Of a stretch of 42,393 bases of DNA, positions 1-7,548 are shown in pieces. The stretch spans positions 1-42,393 of the forward strand of contig DASTWV010000025.1 in the NCBI GenBank assembly GCA_035765775.1. The letters are read 5' to 3'. Under the pieces are notes generated by a model. The model was given only the letters and a program-made list of their open reading frames with translations, was not told where the DNA came from and did no database searches. The position numbers were made by a program, and so were the translations under genes. Each line of letters opens with the position of its first letter. Within the stretch, counting starts at the first letter, position 1. Source of the stretch: Actinomycetota bacterium. Lineage in GTDB: Bacteria; Actinomycetota; CADDZG01; JAHWKV01; JAOPZY01.

Positions 1-70
1 GGAGGCCAAAGCCCGCGCCCAGGTGGGGGCTCCAGTGAAGGAGGAGGTGATCGCTCCCGCCAAGCCCTGA
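1..70 (+). CDS. C-terminal end of an unidentified protein (partial)
   Basis: The window opens inside a reading frame (codons begin at base 2) that runs 22 codons to a TGA at 68-70 and ends in AKP. The visible tail is rich in Ala, Lys, Pro and Glu, as in flexible C-terminal tails. The frame has the G/C third positions usual for this genome. Too little remains to name a family. Confidence 0.5.
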   Translation, partial: EAKARAQVGAPVKEEVIAPAKP

Positions 71-485
71 CCCCCGTAGATGCTCAGGAGGTGGGGACTT
101 TTAGTTGGCCACCAGTGGGGCGCGCGACTTGGCCATTGACAACCGGACTCAGGCGGACTCAGGCGGACTCAGGCGGACTCAGGCCGGGCCCAGCGTCTCG
201 GCAATCAGTTGGCGGACGGCGCGGTAGTCGCCTCCCACATCGGCGTCTTCTGGAGGTAGTGGAGGTGCCCGGTGGTGAGATCCACGAGCACCGGCATTTC
301 GGCGGCCGCCCCAACGAGAATCCCGATTGCTGCAGCCGCCCGGGCGCGTAGGCAGGAATGCCTGCCGCCGGGCATCCCGACCGGGATCGAGAGGCGGGGG
401 CGGCGTCCAGCTCATCGAGAGGAGCTGCCCGATATCCGGCCGTTCGGCACTCCCCCGGCGGTGCCCGCCCGGGACAACGGTCGGC
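71..485. other. Gene-poor stretch with a possible decayed reading frame
   Basis: No convincing intact gene is seen between the end of the first gene and the MDMPI-like gene. On the minus strand two frames each hold a protein-like piece. One contains VLVDLTTGHLHYLQK (around 250-290) and the other ends DYRAVRQLIAETLGPA (stop near 179). Together they could be one gene broken by a frameshift, but no start or family is recognisable. The stretch also holds the 10-bp tandem repeat at 144-183. Confidence 0.3.
144..183. repeat. 10-bp tandem repeat, four copies
   Basis: The unit CGGACTCAGG is repeated four times head to tail without mismatch, just downstream of the first gene's stop. The unit length is not a multiple of three, so copy-number change would shift any reading frame crossing it. 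It lies beside the possibly decayed minus-strand frame. Confidence 0.9.
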
Positions 486-1046
486 TCAGGGTGAGCGGCC
501 CGTCAGGCTGAGCCAGACCTCCCAGTCCCCGGCGCCGGGTGGCAGCGGAGGCGGGGGCGCGTAGAAGCCGCGCTCCCGGCCCCACTCCAGCAGTGGTTGC
601 AGGGTCATCAGGTGGGCTACCAGCTCCGGGTCCGGGGCGGCGACGACCTCCAGGGTGCGGGCCAGGTCCCAGCCGTGGGCGGCATAGTCGACGGTGCGCA
701 TGCCCAGGAGATGGGCTCCCGTCCGCTCGCCGGCCCGGTGCTGGATCACCCGGTCGAGCGCCCCCGGTTCAGCGAACGTCGCAGCCACCTGCGCCCGGCT
801 GCGCCGGAACGCACGCACGGGGTCGTCGCCGACGTGATCCTCGGCGCGGGAGGCGGCCAGGTCCTCCGGGCCCGCCCCGTGCAGCATGAGCGCGTAGCGA
901 TAGTCGCCGCCGATGACGTGGTTGAGGAGGGCCCGCACGTCCCACTCGGGACAGGGCGTGACCAACGTCCAGTGCGCAGGACCCACCCTGTCCAGATGGG
1001 CCGCCAAGAAGTTCCCGGCGGCGTAGAGGGCGGCGAAGCGGTCCAT
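486..1046 (-). CDS. TIGR03086/MDMPI-type DinB-fold metal-binding protein
   Basis: This 186-residue protein resembles actinobacterial members of the mycothiol-dependent maleylpyruvate isomerase N-terminal family, which are four-helix DinB-fold proteins that bind a divalent metal. The pattern CPEWDVRALLNHVIGG near the N-terminus (residues 32-47) and the later AAHGWDLARTL supply the conserved histidines of the metal site. The length fits the TIGR03086 subgroup. Family members act with mycothiol as thiol-transferases or isomerases, but most, including this one, have no known substrate. It is the last of three minus-strand genes (RibD-like, unknown, MDMPI-like). Only 11 bases separate it from the preceding gene, so co-transcription is likely. 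The start is an ATG at 1046. Confidence 0.8.
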   Translation of the reverse strand: MDRFAALYAAGNFLAAHLDRVGPAHWTLVTPCPEWDVRALLNHVIGGDYRYALMLHGAGPEDLAASRAEDHVGDDPVRAFRRSRAQVAATFAEPGALDRVIQHRAGERTGAHLLGMRTVDYAAHGWDLARTLEVVAAPDPELVAHLMTLQPLLEWGRERGFYAPPPPLPPGAGDWEVWLSLTGRSP

Positions 1047-1057
1047 AGTGCACTCCG

Positions 1058-1702
1058 TTATCGCGGTTGGGTTCCCTTAGTCGCACTCGGAAGTTTCCAT
1101 TCCCCCGCTGGAACCATTCTGTGCCCCCTTGTGCGTGGATCGCCCTGGTTGAAGGCCTCCCACCAGCGCCGTCCCCCGGCAGCCACCTCCGTGAGGTCCC
1201 GGGGCCTCCAGTCATAGTCGAACGCCGCAAGTCTCTGGAACCAGATGCGCAGGTCCAGATGGCGAAGCGGACCGCCCAGGCTCTCCTGGAACAGGTCGAG
1301 GACGTGGAGGCCTTCGCATGCTCCGAGGTGCACGTCGAGGCTGAACCGGCCTCGCCAGTGGTCCCAGCTGCTGCGGCTGTCGAGGAATTCCCAGCCGTAG
1401 ATCGGCTGCCCCCCAAAGCTGGAGACCACGTCGCCCAATTGATCGAGCTCGAGGGGCTCCGCTGGAGCGCCTTCGTCGTTCCAGTGGCCTGGCCGGAGGG
1501 AGGCCGCCACCCGGGCGACGCCGGAGAGCAGCAGGAGCAACCGCGGGTCCTCCGGCTCCGGGCCGGCCTCGGGCAGAGTCAGGACACTGAGGAGAACTGC
1601 GGCCTCCCCCCGGTCTGCCCTCACCGTGACATCGTGAAGCCTGCTCTCGTTCATCGCGACGTTGAGGTCGGCCAGGAGCCGCGGGGTCAGCTCGGTACCC
1701 AT
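1058..1702 (-). CDS. Uncharacterised 214-residue protein
   Basis: I do not recognise this family. The ATG at 1702 is preferred to one 48 bases upstream because the extra residues are a low-complexity basic stretch overlapping the upstream gene. The protein is soluble-looking, without signal peptide or membrane segment, and rich in Trp and Asp in its second half (for example FDYDWRPRDL and GGRRWWEAFNQGD). It has alternating hydrophobic residues suggesting a mixed alpha/beta fold. It lies between the RibD-like and MDMPI-like genes on the same strand with short gaps, consistent with one transcript. Codon use matches the neighbours, so it is probably expressed. Confidence 0.6.
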   Translation of the reverse strand: MGTELTPRLLADLNVAMNESRLHDVTVRADRGEAAVLLSVLTLPEAGPEPEDPRLLLLLSGVARVAASLRPGHWNDEGAPAEPLELDQLGDVVSSFGGQPIYGWEFLDSRSSWDHWRGRFSLDVHLGACEGLHVLDLFQESLGGPLRHLDLRIWFQRLAAFDYDWRPRDLTEVAAGGRRWWEAFNQGDPRTRGHRMVPAGEWKLPSATKGTQPR

Positions 1703-1746
1703 TGGCTCATCTTCGCACCGGGAAGGCCTCCGCTGTCCCTTGCGGG

Positions 1747-2328
1747 TCACCTACGTACCCGGTAGCGGATATGGGTCGCCTCCGGCGTGTCGATCACCCG
1801 GGCGATCTCCAGCTCGATGCGCGACGGCAGAACGTCGAACATCCTGCGGCCACTGCCAAACAGCACCGGGACATGGGAGATCAGCAGCTCGTCCAGCACC
1901 CCGGCCTCCAAAGCCCGCTGCGCTGTGTACGCCCCGTGCACCAGCACATCCCGGTCCCCGGCCGCAGCCTTGGCCTGCGCCATCGCGCTCCCGATCCCAT
2001 CGAGCACGTAGGTGACCAGCGGGTAGCCCGCCACCGAGGGCCCGGGGGGCCGGTGGCTGGGCACGAAGATCGGGACCCCGTGGTGGTTGCCTTCCCAGTG
2101 GTCCACTTGCTCGACGGTCCGCCGACCGGCAAGCACTGCACCGCAGGTATTGACCCAGTCGATCAGCTCCCCCGCCGGCCCGGAGGGCCGGAAGATCTCG
2201 TCGTCGCCGTTCACGAACCACTCATGGAGGCGGCCGAAGCCGTCGCCCCCGGGATTGCCCGGTGCATCGTTGGGGCCGGCGATGTAGCCATCCAGCGACA
2301 TCGCCATGTAGAGCACGGACGTGGCCAT
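1747..2328 (-). CDS. Dihydrofolate reductase-family protein (RibD C-terminal domain)
   Basis: This 193-residue protein belongs to the bacterial RibD_C/DHFR-like reductases, which use the NADPH-binding DHFR fold on pteridine- or pyrimidine-type substrates. The signature MAMSLDGYIAG at the N-terminus is characteristic. LIDWVNTCGAVLAGRRTVEQ, the VPIFVPSHRPPG segment and VHGAYTAQRALEAGVLDELL (the nucleotide-binding half) follow in the usual order. The length is typical of the stand-alone family, and the true substrate of most members is unknown. The start is well fixed: an AAGGAGG ribosome-binding site lies 5 bases before the ATG at 2328. It is the first gene of the short minus-strand group that continues with the unknown protein and the MDMPI-like protein. 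Confidence 0.85.
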   Translation of the reverse strand: MATSVLYMAMSLDGYIAGPNDAPGNPGGDGFGRLHEWFVNGDDEIFRPSGPAGELIDWVNTCGAVLAGRRTVEQVDHWEGNHHGVPIFVPSHRPPGPSVAGYPLVTYVLDGIGSAMAQAKAAAGDRDVLVHGAYTAQRALEAGVLDELLISHVPVLFGSGRRMFDVLPSRIELEIARVIDTPEATHIRYRVRR

Positions 2329-2420
2329 CGCTACCTCCTTCGGTCAATCCGAGGTCGTACGCCTTGGGTAGACGTGCCCGGAGACCATTTCTCGTCGGTC
2401 GGGTGCTGTTTCCCGTCGCC

Positions 2421-3015
2421 TTACTCGTACTCCCAGCACTGGCACTGGACCAGCGACGCCGTTTTCCAGCTTCCCGCACGAGATGATCCCGGACTCCCCC
2501 CGCATGTCCACCGCGTAGCCCGAGCCCGCCTCCAGTGCCTCACCGGGCCAGCCGGCCCTCGATCGTCGGGCGCTCGACCACCCACTCGGCGCAGCCGCCC
2601 AGGAGAGGGTGTCCGCAGGCGCTCCCCCGCTGAACAAGGTCGCGCCACCCGGACCAGCATCCCGAGAGCGCCCGCCACCAGGGCGAGCGCGCCGAGACGT
2701 GCTGCAGCAGCCCATGCGGGGAGGCCCGTGCATGCCCAGCCGGCCGGCGGCCACCAGGAGGACCGCCGCAGCCAGCAGCAGGCCGATCAGGGCGAAGATG
2801 TCGCGGGACCACGCCCGGTGCAATCCGGCGCTTCGCTCTCGGGCGGCGGCGGAGCAGGGCACCCGGATGGTGAGCGTCTCGCCACGGCTCCGGAGGCTTG
2901 CGATGATCACGAGGAGCACCCAGCCGGCCGGCCCGAAGAACAGCAGGAGCCACGCCAGGCCGAGCCCGGCCGCCCCGACGGTGCGCGAGACGCTGATCCG
3001 CTCCTCGGTCGCCAC
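2421..3015 (-). pseudogene. Frameshifted membrane-protein gene remnant
   Basis: Several minus-strand frames carry consecutive, protein-like pieces that join only if frames are switched. From a GTG at 3015, one frame gives two strong membrane helices (around VGAAGLGLAWLLLFFGPAGW and IFALIGLLLAAAVLLVAAG) up to about base 2740. A third helix (LGALALVAGALGMLVRVA) continues in a second frame near 2660-2720. A third frame holds GGCAEWVVERPTIEGRLA near 2545-2600, and the first frame resumes with LEAGSGYAVDMRGESGIISC near 2470-2535. This looks like a three-helix membrane protein with a soluble C-terminal part, broken by at least three indels. It may be true decay or assembly error. It lies upstream of, and divergent from, the recombinase gene. 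Confidence 0.5.
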
Positions 3016-3261
3016 CCCGTCGAAGACGCAGACGGGGGGCAGCCGCCCGAGTTCCGCGTCATCTCCAAAAATCCCCCGCCCACCTCCAGCCTGCCAGGAC
3101 GGCTGTATGGGTGTCCACCGACCCGGGCACTTGGGCCGTGCCCGCGTCCCGCACCAGCAGACAGCAGCAAGCTCGCCGAGCGAGTCCGTCTCGGCGAGCC
3201 CCCGCTGCTCGGCCACCGAGGTTCCCCGAACCCACGCCGCCGCCGTAATAAGGTCGGAACC

Positions 3262-4314
3262 GTGGACGCTCCGACCCTGCCCGCCCTGGCCGATGACTGG
3301 ATCCGCTTCAAGCGCACCCGGACCCGGCGGGGCCTGTCGGTCGCCTCCGAGGCGGCCTACCGGTCGGACCTGGCGGCCATTGCCCGGCGGGTCGCCGACG
3401 ACCTGGGGAAGCCGGTACCCGAGCCCAAGGGCGACGCCGGCGCAGGCGCCGCAGATCCCCTCACGCGCCTCGGCCTGGAGGACCTCACCGAGGACGCCCT
3501 CGGCGACGCCTTCGCCGCCCTGGTGGAGGAGGGCTACGCCGCATCCAGCCGGGCCCGCATGCTGTCCGCCTGGCGGGGCTGGTGCCGGTGGCTCGCCCGC
3601 AGCGGGCACCTGAGCGTCGACCCGACGACCGCGCTCGAGACCCCGGCGGCGAGGGCGGTGGCGGGCGATGCCGACATCTACTTCAGCCCGGGCGAGCTGG
3701 CCCGCATCGTCGAGGTGGTGGCCCTGCCCGACGAGCGGGAGGGCGAGCCGTGGCCCGAGCGGGACCTCGCCCTGGTGGCGCTGCTGGGCGGCGCCGGCGC
3801 CCGGGCGTCGGAGGTCATCGAGGCCCGCGTCGGGGCCCTGCGCACCGAGAACGACAGCGACACCTTCCACGTCGTGGGCAAGGGCGGCAAGCGCCGGACC
3901 ATCCCGGTGGCCCCCGAGGTAGTCGCCACCGTCCGGCGCTACCTCGTGACCCGGGAGACCCGCCTGGGGGCCGCCGGGGCCTCGGACCGGCTGTTCGTCC
4001 GGGCGGACGGGCGCCCGTTCAACCGCCAGTCCCTCGACTACCTGGTGGGCAAGTGGCTGCGCCGGGCGGGGGTATCGCTCCGGCCGGGCGAGCTCGCCCA
4101 CGCCTTCCGCCACACCTACGCCGTCCACCTGGTCCAGATGGGCGTGCCGCTCCCCCAGGTCCAGCAGTTGCTCGGGCACGCCAGCCTGACCACCACCTCC
4201 CGCTACCTGCGGATGACCGGCGCCGAACTGCACGAAGCCGCCCTGGTCCTGCCCCTCCGGCGCTTCCTGGCCGGCCACTCCGCCGCCGCGGTACCCCCTT
4301 ACGACCCAAAGTAG
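3262..4314 (+). CDS. Tyrosine recombinase (XerC/XerD-type integrase)
   Basis: This 350-residue site-specific recombinase has the complete catalytic set of the phage-integrase family: Arg181 (in GARASEV), Lys207/Lys210 (VGKGGKRRT), His280 and Arg283 (LAHAFRHTYAVH), His306 (LLGHASLTTTSRY) and the nucleophile Tyr315. An N-terminal SAM-like core-binding domain covers about residues 8-115. The GTG at 3262 is chosen because upstream sequence in this frame is low-complexity. The short length and the LLGHASLTTTSRY pattern are closest to Xer proteins, which resolve chromosome dimers at dif, rather than to large phage integrases. However, the gene sits between a broken gene and a membrane-peptide gene, away from the usual Xer neighbours. 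No att or dif site could be recognised, so an element-borne integrase remains possible. Confidence 0.85.
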   Translation: MDAPTLPALADDWIRFKRTRTRRGLSVASEAAYRSDLAAIARRVADDLGKPVPEPKGDAGAGAADPLTRLGLEDLTEDALGDAFAALVEEGYAASSRARMLSAWRGWCRWLARSGHLSVDPTTALETPAARAVAGDADIYFSPGELARIVEVVALPDEREGEPWPERDLALVALLGGAGARASEVIEARVGALRTENDSDTFHVVGKGGKRRTIPVAPEVVATVRRYLVTRETRLGAAGASDRLFVRADGRPFNRQSLDYLVGKWLRRAGVSLRPGELAHAFRHTYAVHLVQMGVPLPQVQQLLGHASLTTTSRYLRMTGAELHEAALVLPLRRFLAGHSAAAVPPYDPK

Positions 4315-4438
4315 GCAGGCTCGTCGCGATTGGGGGCGCCAATTCCCGGTTGATCCCCACACCGGGTTGGTATCTTGTGACTACGCGAATCAACGTAGGC
4401 GATCGGGGCCCAGGGTCGTCCGATAGGGGGAAACCACC

Positions 4439-4585
4439 GTGATCACATCGGGCGCGGTCATGAACTGGACCGTGTGGGGCTCACTCGCCGCAGTGGGCAG
4501 TTTCTACTTCCTCATGGTGGCCGGCGCTCGGCGCCAGCGCCAGGAGCGGGCCCGGGAGCGGGCCGAGCGCGAGCAGGAGAGCTGA
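4439..4585 (+). CDS. Small 48-residue single-span membrane protein
   Basis: A GTG-started frame of 48 codons follows an AGGGGG ribosome-binding site with 8 bases spacing. The product has one membrane helix (about residues 12-30, WTVWGSLAAVGSFYFLMVAG) followed by a highly charged tail of alternating Arg, Gln and Glu (RRQRQERARERAEREQES) likely to be helical. This layout resembles the CcmD type of tiny membrane proteins, but no cytochrome-c genes are near, so no function is assigned. Upstream, TTGATC (4350-4355) and TATCTT (4371-4376) could be a weak promoter, though the 15-base spacer is short. Confidence 0.6.
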   Translation: MITSGAVMNWTVWGSLAAVGSFYFLMVAGARRQRQERARERAEREQES

Positions 4586-4670
4586 GCCGCCCCCGCTCCA
4601 CCAGCCTGCAGTAACCGCCGGGGCACCGGAAGGAACCCTCCTGTGGATTCGTTGCCCGTGCGCGCAGCCC

Positions 4671-5414
4671 CTACCGCAGGTTGAGGGGCGCGGTCGCGGC
4701 GGCCTGCGCTTCGGACTTTGTGAGCACGCCGGTGGACACCAGGCGGTCCAGCACGTGGTGCTGGCGGCTCTGCGCCAAACCCAGGTTCCGGAACGGGTCG
4801 TACACCGACGGAGCCTGCACCAGGCCGGCCAGCAGGCTTGCCTGCGCCCAGCTGAGCTCGGTCGGCGCCGTGGCGAAGTAGCCCTCGGCCGCGGCCGCCA
4901 GGCCGTAGAACCCATGGCCGAAGTAGGCGGCGTTCAGGTACATGAGCAGGATCTGATCCTTGGTGAAGGAGGCGTCCAGCTTGAAGGCCAGCTCCACCTG
5001 CTCGACCTTCGACGTGAGGCCCCGCCGGTGCGGCGTGTAGAGGTTCTTGCCCATCTGGATCTCCAGGGTGGCCGCCCCCTGGTCCTGGCTGCCGGTGAGG
5101 GTCGTCACCGCGGTGCGCAGCACGCTGATGGGGTCGAGCCCGAAATCGGAGGAGAAGCGGCTGTTCTCGGTGGCGATGATCGCCTCGCCCACCGGGTTGG
5201 GCGACGGCAGCGCCGCGAGCGCCGGGGCGTGGTGTGCGGCCAGCACCGCCGACACGCGTTGGGGGGCGTCCGCTACGGAGGGTGTCAGTGTCCAGAGGAT
5301 GCCCACCGACCCCACGGCGAGGATGGCCAGCACCAGCACGGCGACGAGGATCCTGCGGCCCCAGCGCCACAGGGGGGGCCGGGCCGCGCGGCCGCCGTCC
5401 GGATGGGTTGCCAT
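4671..5414 (-). CDS. Monofunctional glycosyltransferase 51 (peptidoglycan transglycosylase-like)
   Basis: This 247-residue protein has an N-terminal membrane anchor (residues 21-42) and a periplasmic/extracellular GT51 domain, the fold that polymerises lipid II into glycan strands. No transpeptidase domain follows. The catalytic-loop Glu is present at residue 83 (ATENSRF). The downstream helical signature is clear: KDQILLMYLNAAYFGHGFYG (152-171) and LSWAQASLLAGLVQAPSVYD (187-206). Two motifs deviate: the usual ED-x2-F-x2-H reads ENSRFSSD with His replaced, and the GGSTITQQ-type motif reads GAATLEIQ. The protein may therefore be weakly active or specialised. The start is the ATG at 5414. A full bifunctional PBP is encoded at 20.1 kb, so this is probably an accessory enzyme. 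Confidence 0.8.
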   Translation of the reverse strand: MATHPDGGRAARPPLWRWGRRILVAVLVLAILAVGSVGILWTLTPSVADAPQRVSAVLAAHHAPALAALPSPNPVGEAIIATENSRFSSDFGLDPISVLRTAVTTLTGSQDQGAATLEIQMGKNLYTPHRRGLTSKVEQVELAFKLDASFTKDQILLMYLNAAYFGHGFYGLAAAAEGYFATAPTELSWAQASLLAGLVQAPSVYDPFRNLGLAQSRQHHVLDRLVSTGVLTKSEAQAAATAPLNLR

Positions 5415-5433
5415 GCGCCCGTGGCCGGCGGGC

Positions 5434-6432
5434 TCAGCCCGCCCGGTCCTCGGCCCGGATGGCTGCTGCCCATCCCTGCTCGGGATCCTCGACCGCCAGA
5501 TGGAGGTTCCACCCGCCGGTGAGATCGGGGGGCTCCCAGCGGTACCAGCGCAGGCGGGCGAGCTCGGCTCCGAGAACGTCGGGATGTACCGGCCAGTCGA
5601 GGTCGCACAGCACAGCCGCCGACCACCAGGCCGCCGACCGCCCGGCCGCCGCCCCCCGCCGCCGGCCGTAGGCTCCGCCACTCGCCGCCGCCCATCCCAT
5701 GAGAGCCAGCGCTTCGGACACCTCGATCTCCCCGGCAGCCACCGAAGCAACGCCCAGTGCGCCGACCGCGGCGGGCGCCGAGCCCTCAACGACCGAGGCC
5801 TCCGCCCGACCGGAGGATCCCGAGACCCACGGGGAGACCAGCTCGAGCAATGCCCGCAGCACCTCGGGCTCGTCCAAGGGCTCACCGGCAGTGGGCTCCC
5901 AGTGCAGCTCCAGGGGCCGCAGCGCAGGAGCCGGTGCCTGCATCTCGTGCGCCTTGTAGGTGGCCAGGGGGTAGACCGGCTCCCATGCCTCGAGGCGCAA
6001 GGCCAGCTCCAGGACCTCGGCGTGTGCCTCCGGCCTGCCGGTCAGCTCCTCGCCCCGCAGCACCCGCTCGGCCGCCAGCACCCCGGCGACCTGGGGCGAG
6101 GGCGCCCAGGCCACCAGCTCGTCAAAGGAGTGGGTGGAGGCGGCCACCTCGGTGAGGGGGCCGAATGCGAACCGTCCGGCGGCCGGGGTGAGCACGGCAG
6201 CCGCATAGCGGGCGGGAGCTTCCAGGGCCACCCGGTAGTCGATGTGCTCGGCGATCGGCCACAGCTGCTTGCCCCGCTCATAGGCCTCCCGGCAGCGCAC
6301 CGCCAACTCCACCAGCTCGTCCCAGGCCCGGCGGTCGCACAGGCCGTCGACGCGGCGCAGCAGCGGGTTGGGCTGGGCCGACTCCAGGAGGTCGTCGAGC
6401 GACGCGGTTCCCGGAAGGTCCGCATCCATCAT
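5434..6432 (-). CDS. Uncharacterised actinobacterial-type protein, 332 residues
   Basis: I do not recognise a named family. The ATG at 6432 (MMDADLPG) is preferred because the longer frame upstream is Arg-rich low-complexity sequence. The protein is predicted cytosolic and largely alpha-helical, with helical-repeat-like segments such as LCDRRAWDELVELAVRCREAYERG and LWPIAEHIDYRVALEAPA in the first 90 residues. A Trp-rich C-terminal part contains RWYRWEPPDLTGGWNLHLAVEDP. It ends only 19 bases before the start of the GT51 gene on the same strand, so the two are likely co-transcribed. That position hints at, but does not prove, an envelope-related role. Confidence 0.6.
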   Translation of the reverse strand: MMDADLPGTASLDDLLESAQPNPLLRRVDGLCDRRAWDELVELAVRCREAYERGKQLWPIAEHIDYRVALEAPARYAAAVLTPAAGRFAFGPLTEVAASTHSFDELVAWAPSPQVAGVLAAERVLRGEELTGRPEAHAEVLELALRLEAWEPVYPLATYKAHEMQAPAPALRPLELHWEPTAGEPLDEPEVLRALLELVSPWVSGSSGRAEASVVEGSAPAAVGALGVASVAAGEIEVSEALALMGWAAASGGAYGRRRGAAAGRSAAWWSAAVLCDLDWPVHPDVLGAELARLRWYRWEPPDLTGGWNLHLAVEDPEQGWAAAIRAEDRAG

Positions 6433-6590
6433 CGTCGCCAGGCTACCAGCGTGCCCCCGGCGCCCTGACGCACGGCCTGCTCGACGGCGCACTGACCGGC
6501 GGAGCCAGCGAAATCCCGTTGCCCGTCTCCCCCGTACTACCGGCATCAGCGGGCACCAGAGCCCGGCCGGATCAAGGAAGGAAGGTCACG

Positions 6591-7154
6591 ATGACGCTGC
6601 GCGCGGGTTCGAAGGGGAGAAGCCGGTGGCTGGTAGGCGGGTGCCTGGGGGCCGCCGCGGTGCTGGCCCTGGCGGCGTGCGGGAAGAAGACCACGGGGGC
6701 GACCGGGTCCGCCTCCTCCTCCAACCCCGACGCCGACATCACCGTGATGGCCACCAACGTCCCCGGGGTCGGGACCGTGCTGGTGAACGGCAACGGCAGG
6801 ACCCTGTACATCCTCACATCGGAGGCGGGCGGCAAGGTCACCTGCACCGACGCAAACAACTGCACCAAGGCCTGGCCCGACACCGAGCTGCCCTCCGGTA
6901 TGACGGCCGGCATTGCGGGCAGTGGGATCCAGACCTCGATGCTCAGCACCACCAAGGGCCCCACCGGCGATTCCTACGTCACCTACGCCGGCTACCCGCT
7001 CTACACCTTCAGCGGCGACAGCGGCAACGGCATGGCGCACGGCCAGAACATCACGAGCTTCGGCGGGACGTGGGAGACGATGAAGCCCAATGGCACCCCG
7101 GTGACCGGCCCGGCGACCACCACCAGCTCGAACAGCAATTCCGGCGGGTACTAG
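6591..7154 (+). CDS. Secreted-repeat lipoprotein (PF03640-type)
   Basis: The 187-residue product begins with a lipoprotein signal peptide (basic start, hydrophobic core, lipobox LAAC with Cys30). It then carries two units of the bacterial 'secreted repeat of unknown function'. The first contains TLYILTSEAGGKVTC and a C-x5-C-x-KAWP element (about residues 64-100). The second contains VTYAGYPLYTFSGDSGNG and a TWETMKPNG end (about 129-170). The two cysteines in the first repeat could form a disulphide. The C-terminus is a Thr/Ser/Gly/Asn tail. The start at 6591 follows a purine-rich AAGGAAGGAAGG site. Proteins of this type are surface-anchored and sometimes lie near redox or electron-transfer genes, but their role is unknown. 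Confidence 0.85.
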   Translation: MTLRAGSKGRSRWLVGGCLGAAAVLALAACGKKTTGATGSASSSNPDADITVMATNVPGVGTVLVNGNGRTLYILTSEAGGKVTCTDANNCTKAWPDTELPSGMTAGIAGSGIQTSMLSTTKGPTGDSYVTYAGYPLYTFSGDSGNGMAHGQNITSFGGTWETMKPNGTPVTGPATTTSSNSNSGGY

Positions 7155-7177
7155 CGGGTACTAGATGCCGGGTACTA
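7146..7177. repeat. Three copies of GGGTACTA at gene ends
   Basis: GGGTACTA occurs at 7146-7153, 7156-7163 and 7170-7177. The first copy supplies the stop of the secreted-repeat lipoprotein and the last supplies, on the other strand, the stop of the small Pro-rich gene. The arrangement is probably a small local duplication; no regulatory meaning is visible. Confidence 0.7.
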
Positions 7178-7351
7178 ACTCCTGGGGGTCCGTGCCCGGG
7201 CGGTTTCCACCAGGACCGCGGGCGGCGGTGTGCGCGCCGGCCTGCGGTCCTGGTGCGGCCGGGCGTAGTAGTCGAGGTTCGGGGGCTCCTCGGGAGGCGG
7301 TTCGGTGTGCGGCGGGGATGCCGGCGGGCTGGGGCGGCGGAAGCGTCTCAT
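7175..7351 (-). CDS. Small proline/arginine-rich protein, 58 residues
   Basis: An ATG at 7351 follows a strong AAGGAGGG ribosome-binding site with 7 bases spacing. The frame encodes 58 residues starting MRRFRRPSPPASPPHTE and rich in Pro, Arg and His, with a central PPNLDYYARPHQDRRP. There is no membrane segment or recognisable domain. The strong ribosome-binding site is the main argument that it is real; the composition suggests a disordered basic peptide. It converges on the secreted-repeat lipoprotein gene. Confidence 0.5.
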   Translation of the reverse strand: MRRFRRPSPPASPPHTEPPPEEPPNLDYYARPHQDRRPARTPPPAVLVETARARTPRS

Positions 7352-7420
7352 GCGAATTCCCTCCTTCAACACTGGAGCTGAAACTGGAGCTGGACCGGAC
7401 TGAGCTGCGAATAGGACAAC

Positions 7421-7446
7421 AAAAAAGGCCGCCCGAAAGGGCGGCC
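7421..7446 (-). terminator. Intrinsic terminator for the SulP gene
   Basis: A perfect 8-bp GC stem (7427-7434 with 7439-7446) and 4-base loop are followed, reading the minus strand, by six T residues (A-run at 7421-7426). This is a textbook rho-independent terminator about 100 bases past the stop of the SulP transporter gene. It also insulates the small Pro-rich gene downstream. Confidence 0.85.
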
Positions 7447-7548
7447 TGCGCATTCCCGCGCGCGGAGCATCAGGCCGCTAGTGCGGCCACCAACCCTGCG
7501 CGGCAGGCGTGATAAGAAGCATGGCCCGAGGATACCGCAGCGGCCGCC

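Noticed and set aside
1702-4314. 870-residue protein ending in a tyrosine recombinase
   Set aside because: Only the part after 3262 resembles a protein; the first 520 codons run antisense to the RibD-like gene and the broken membrane gene.
2344-4362. 672-codon minus-strand frame across the recombinase
   Set aside because: The half opposite the recombinase is antisense low-complexity; only the stretch below 3015 is protein-like and is reported as the frameshifted remnant.
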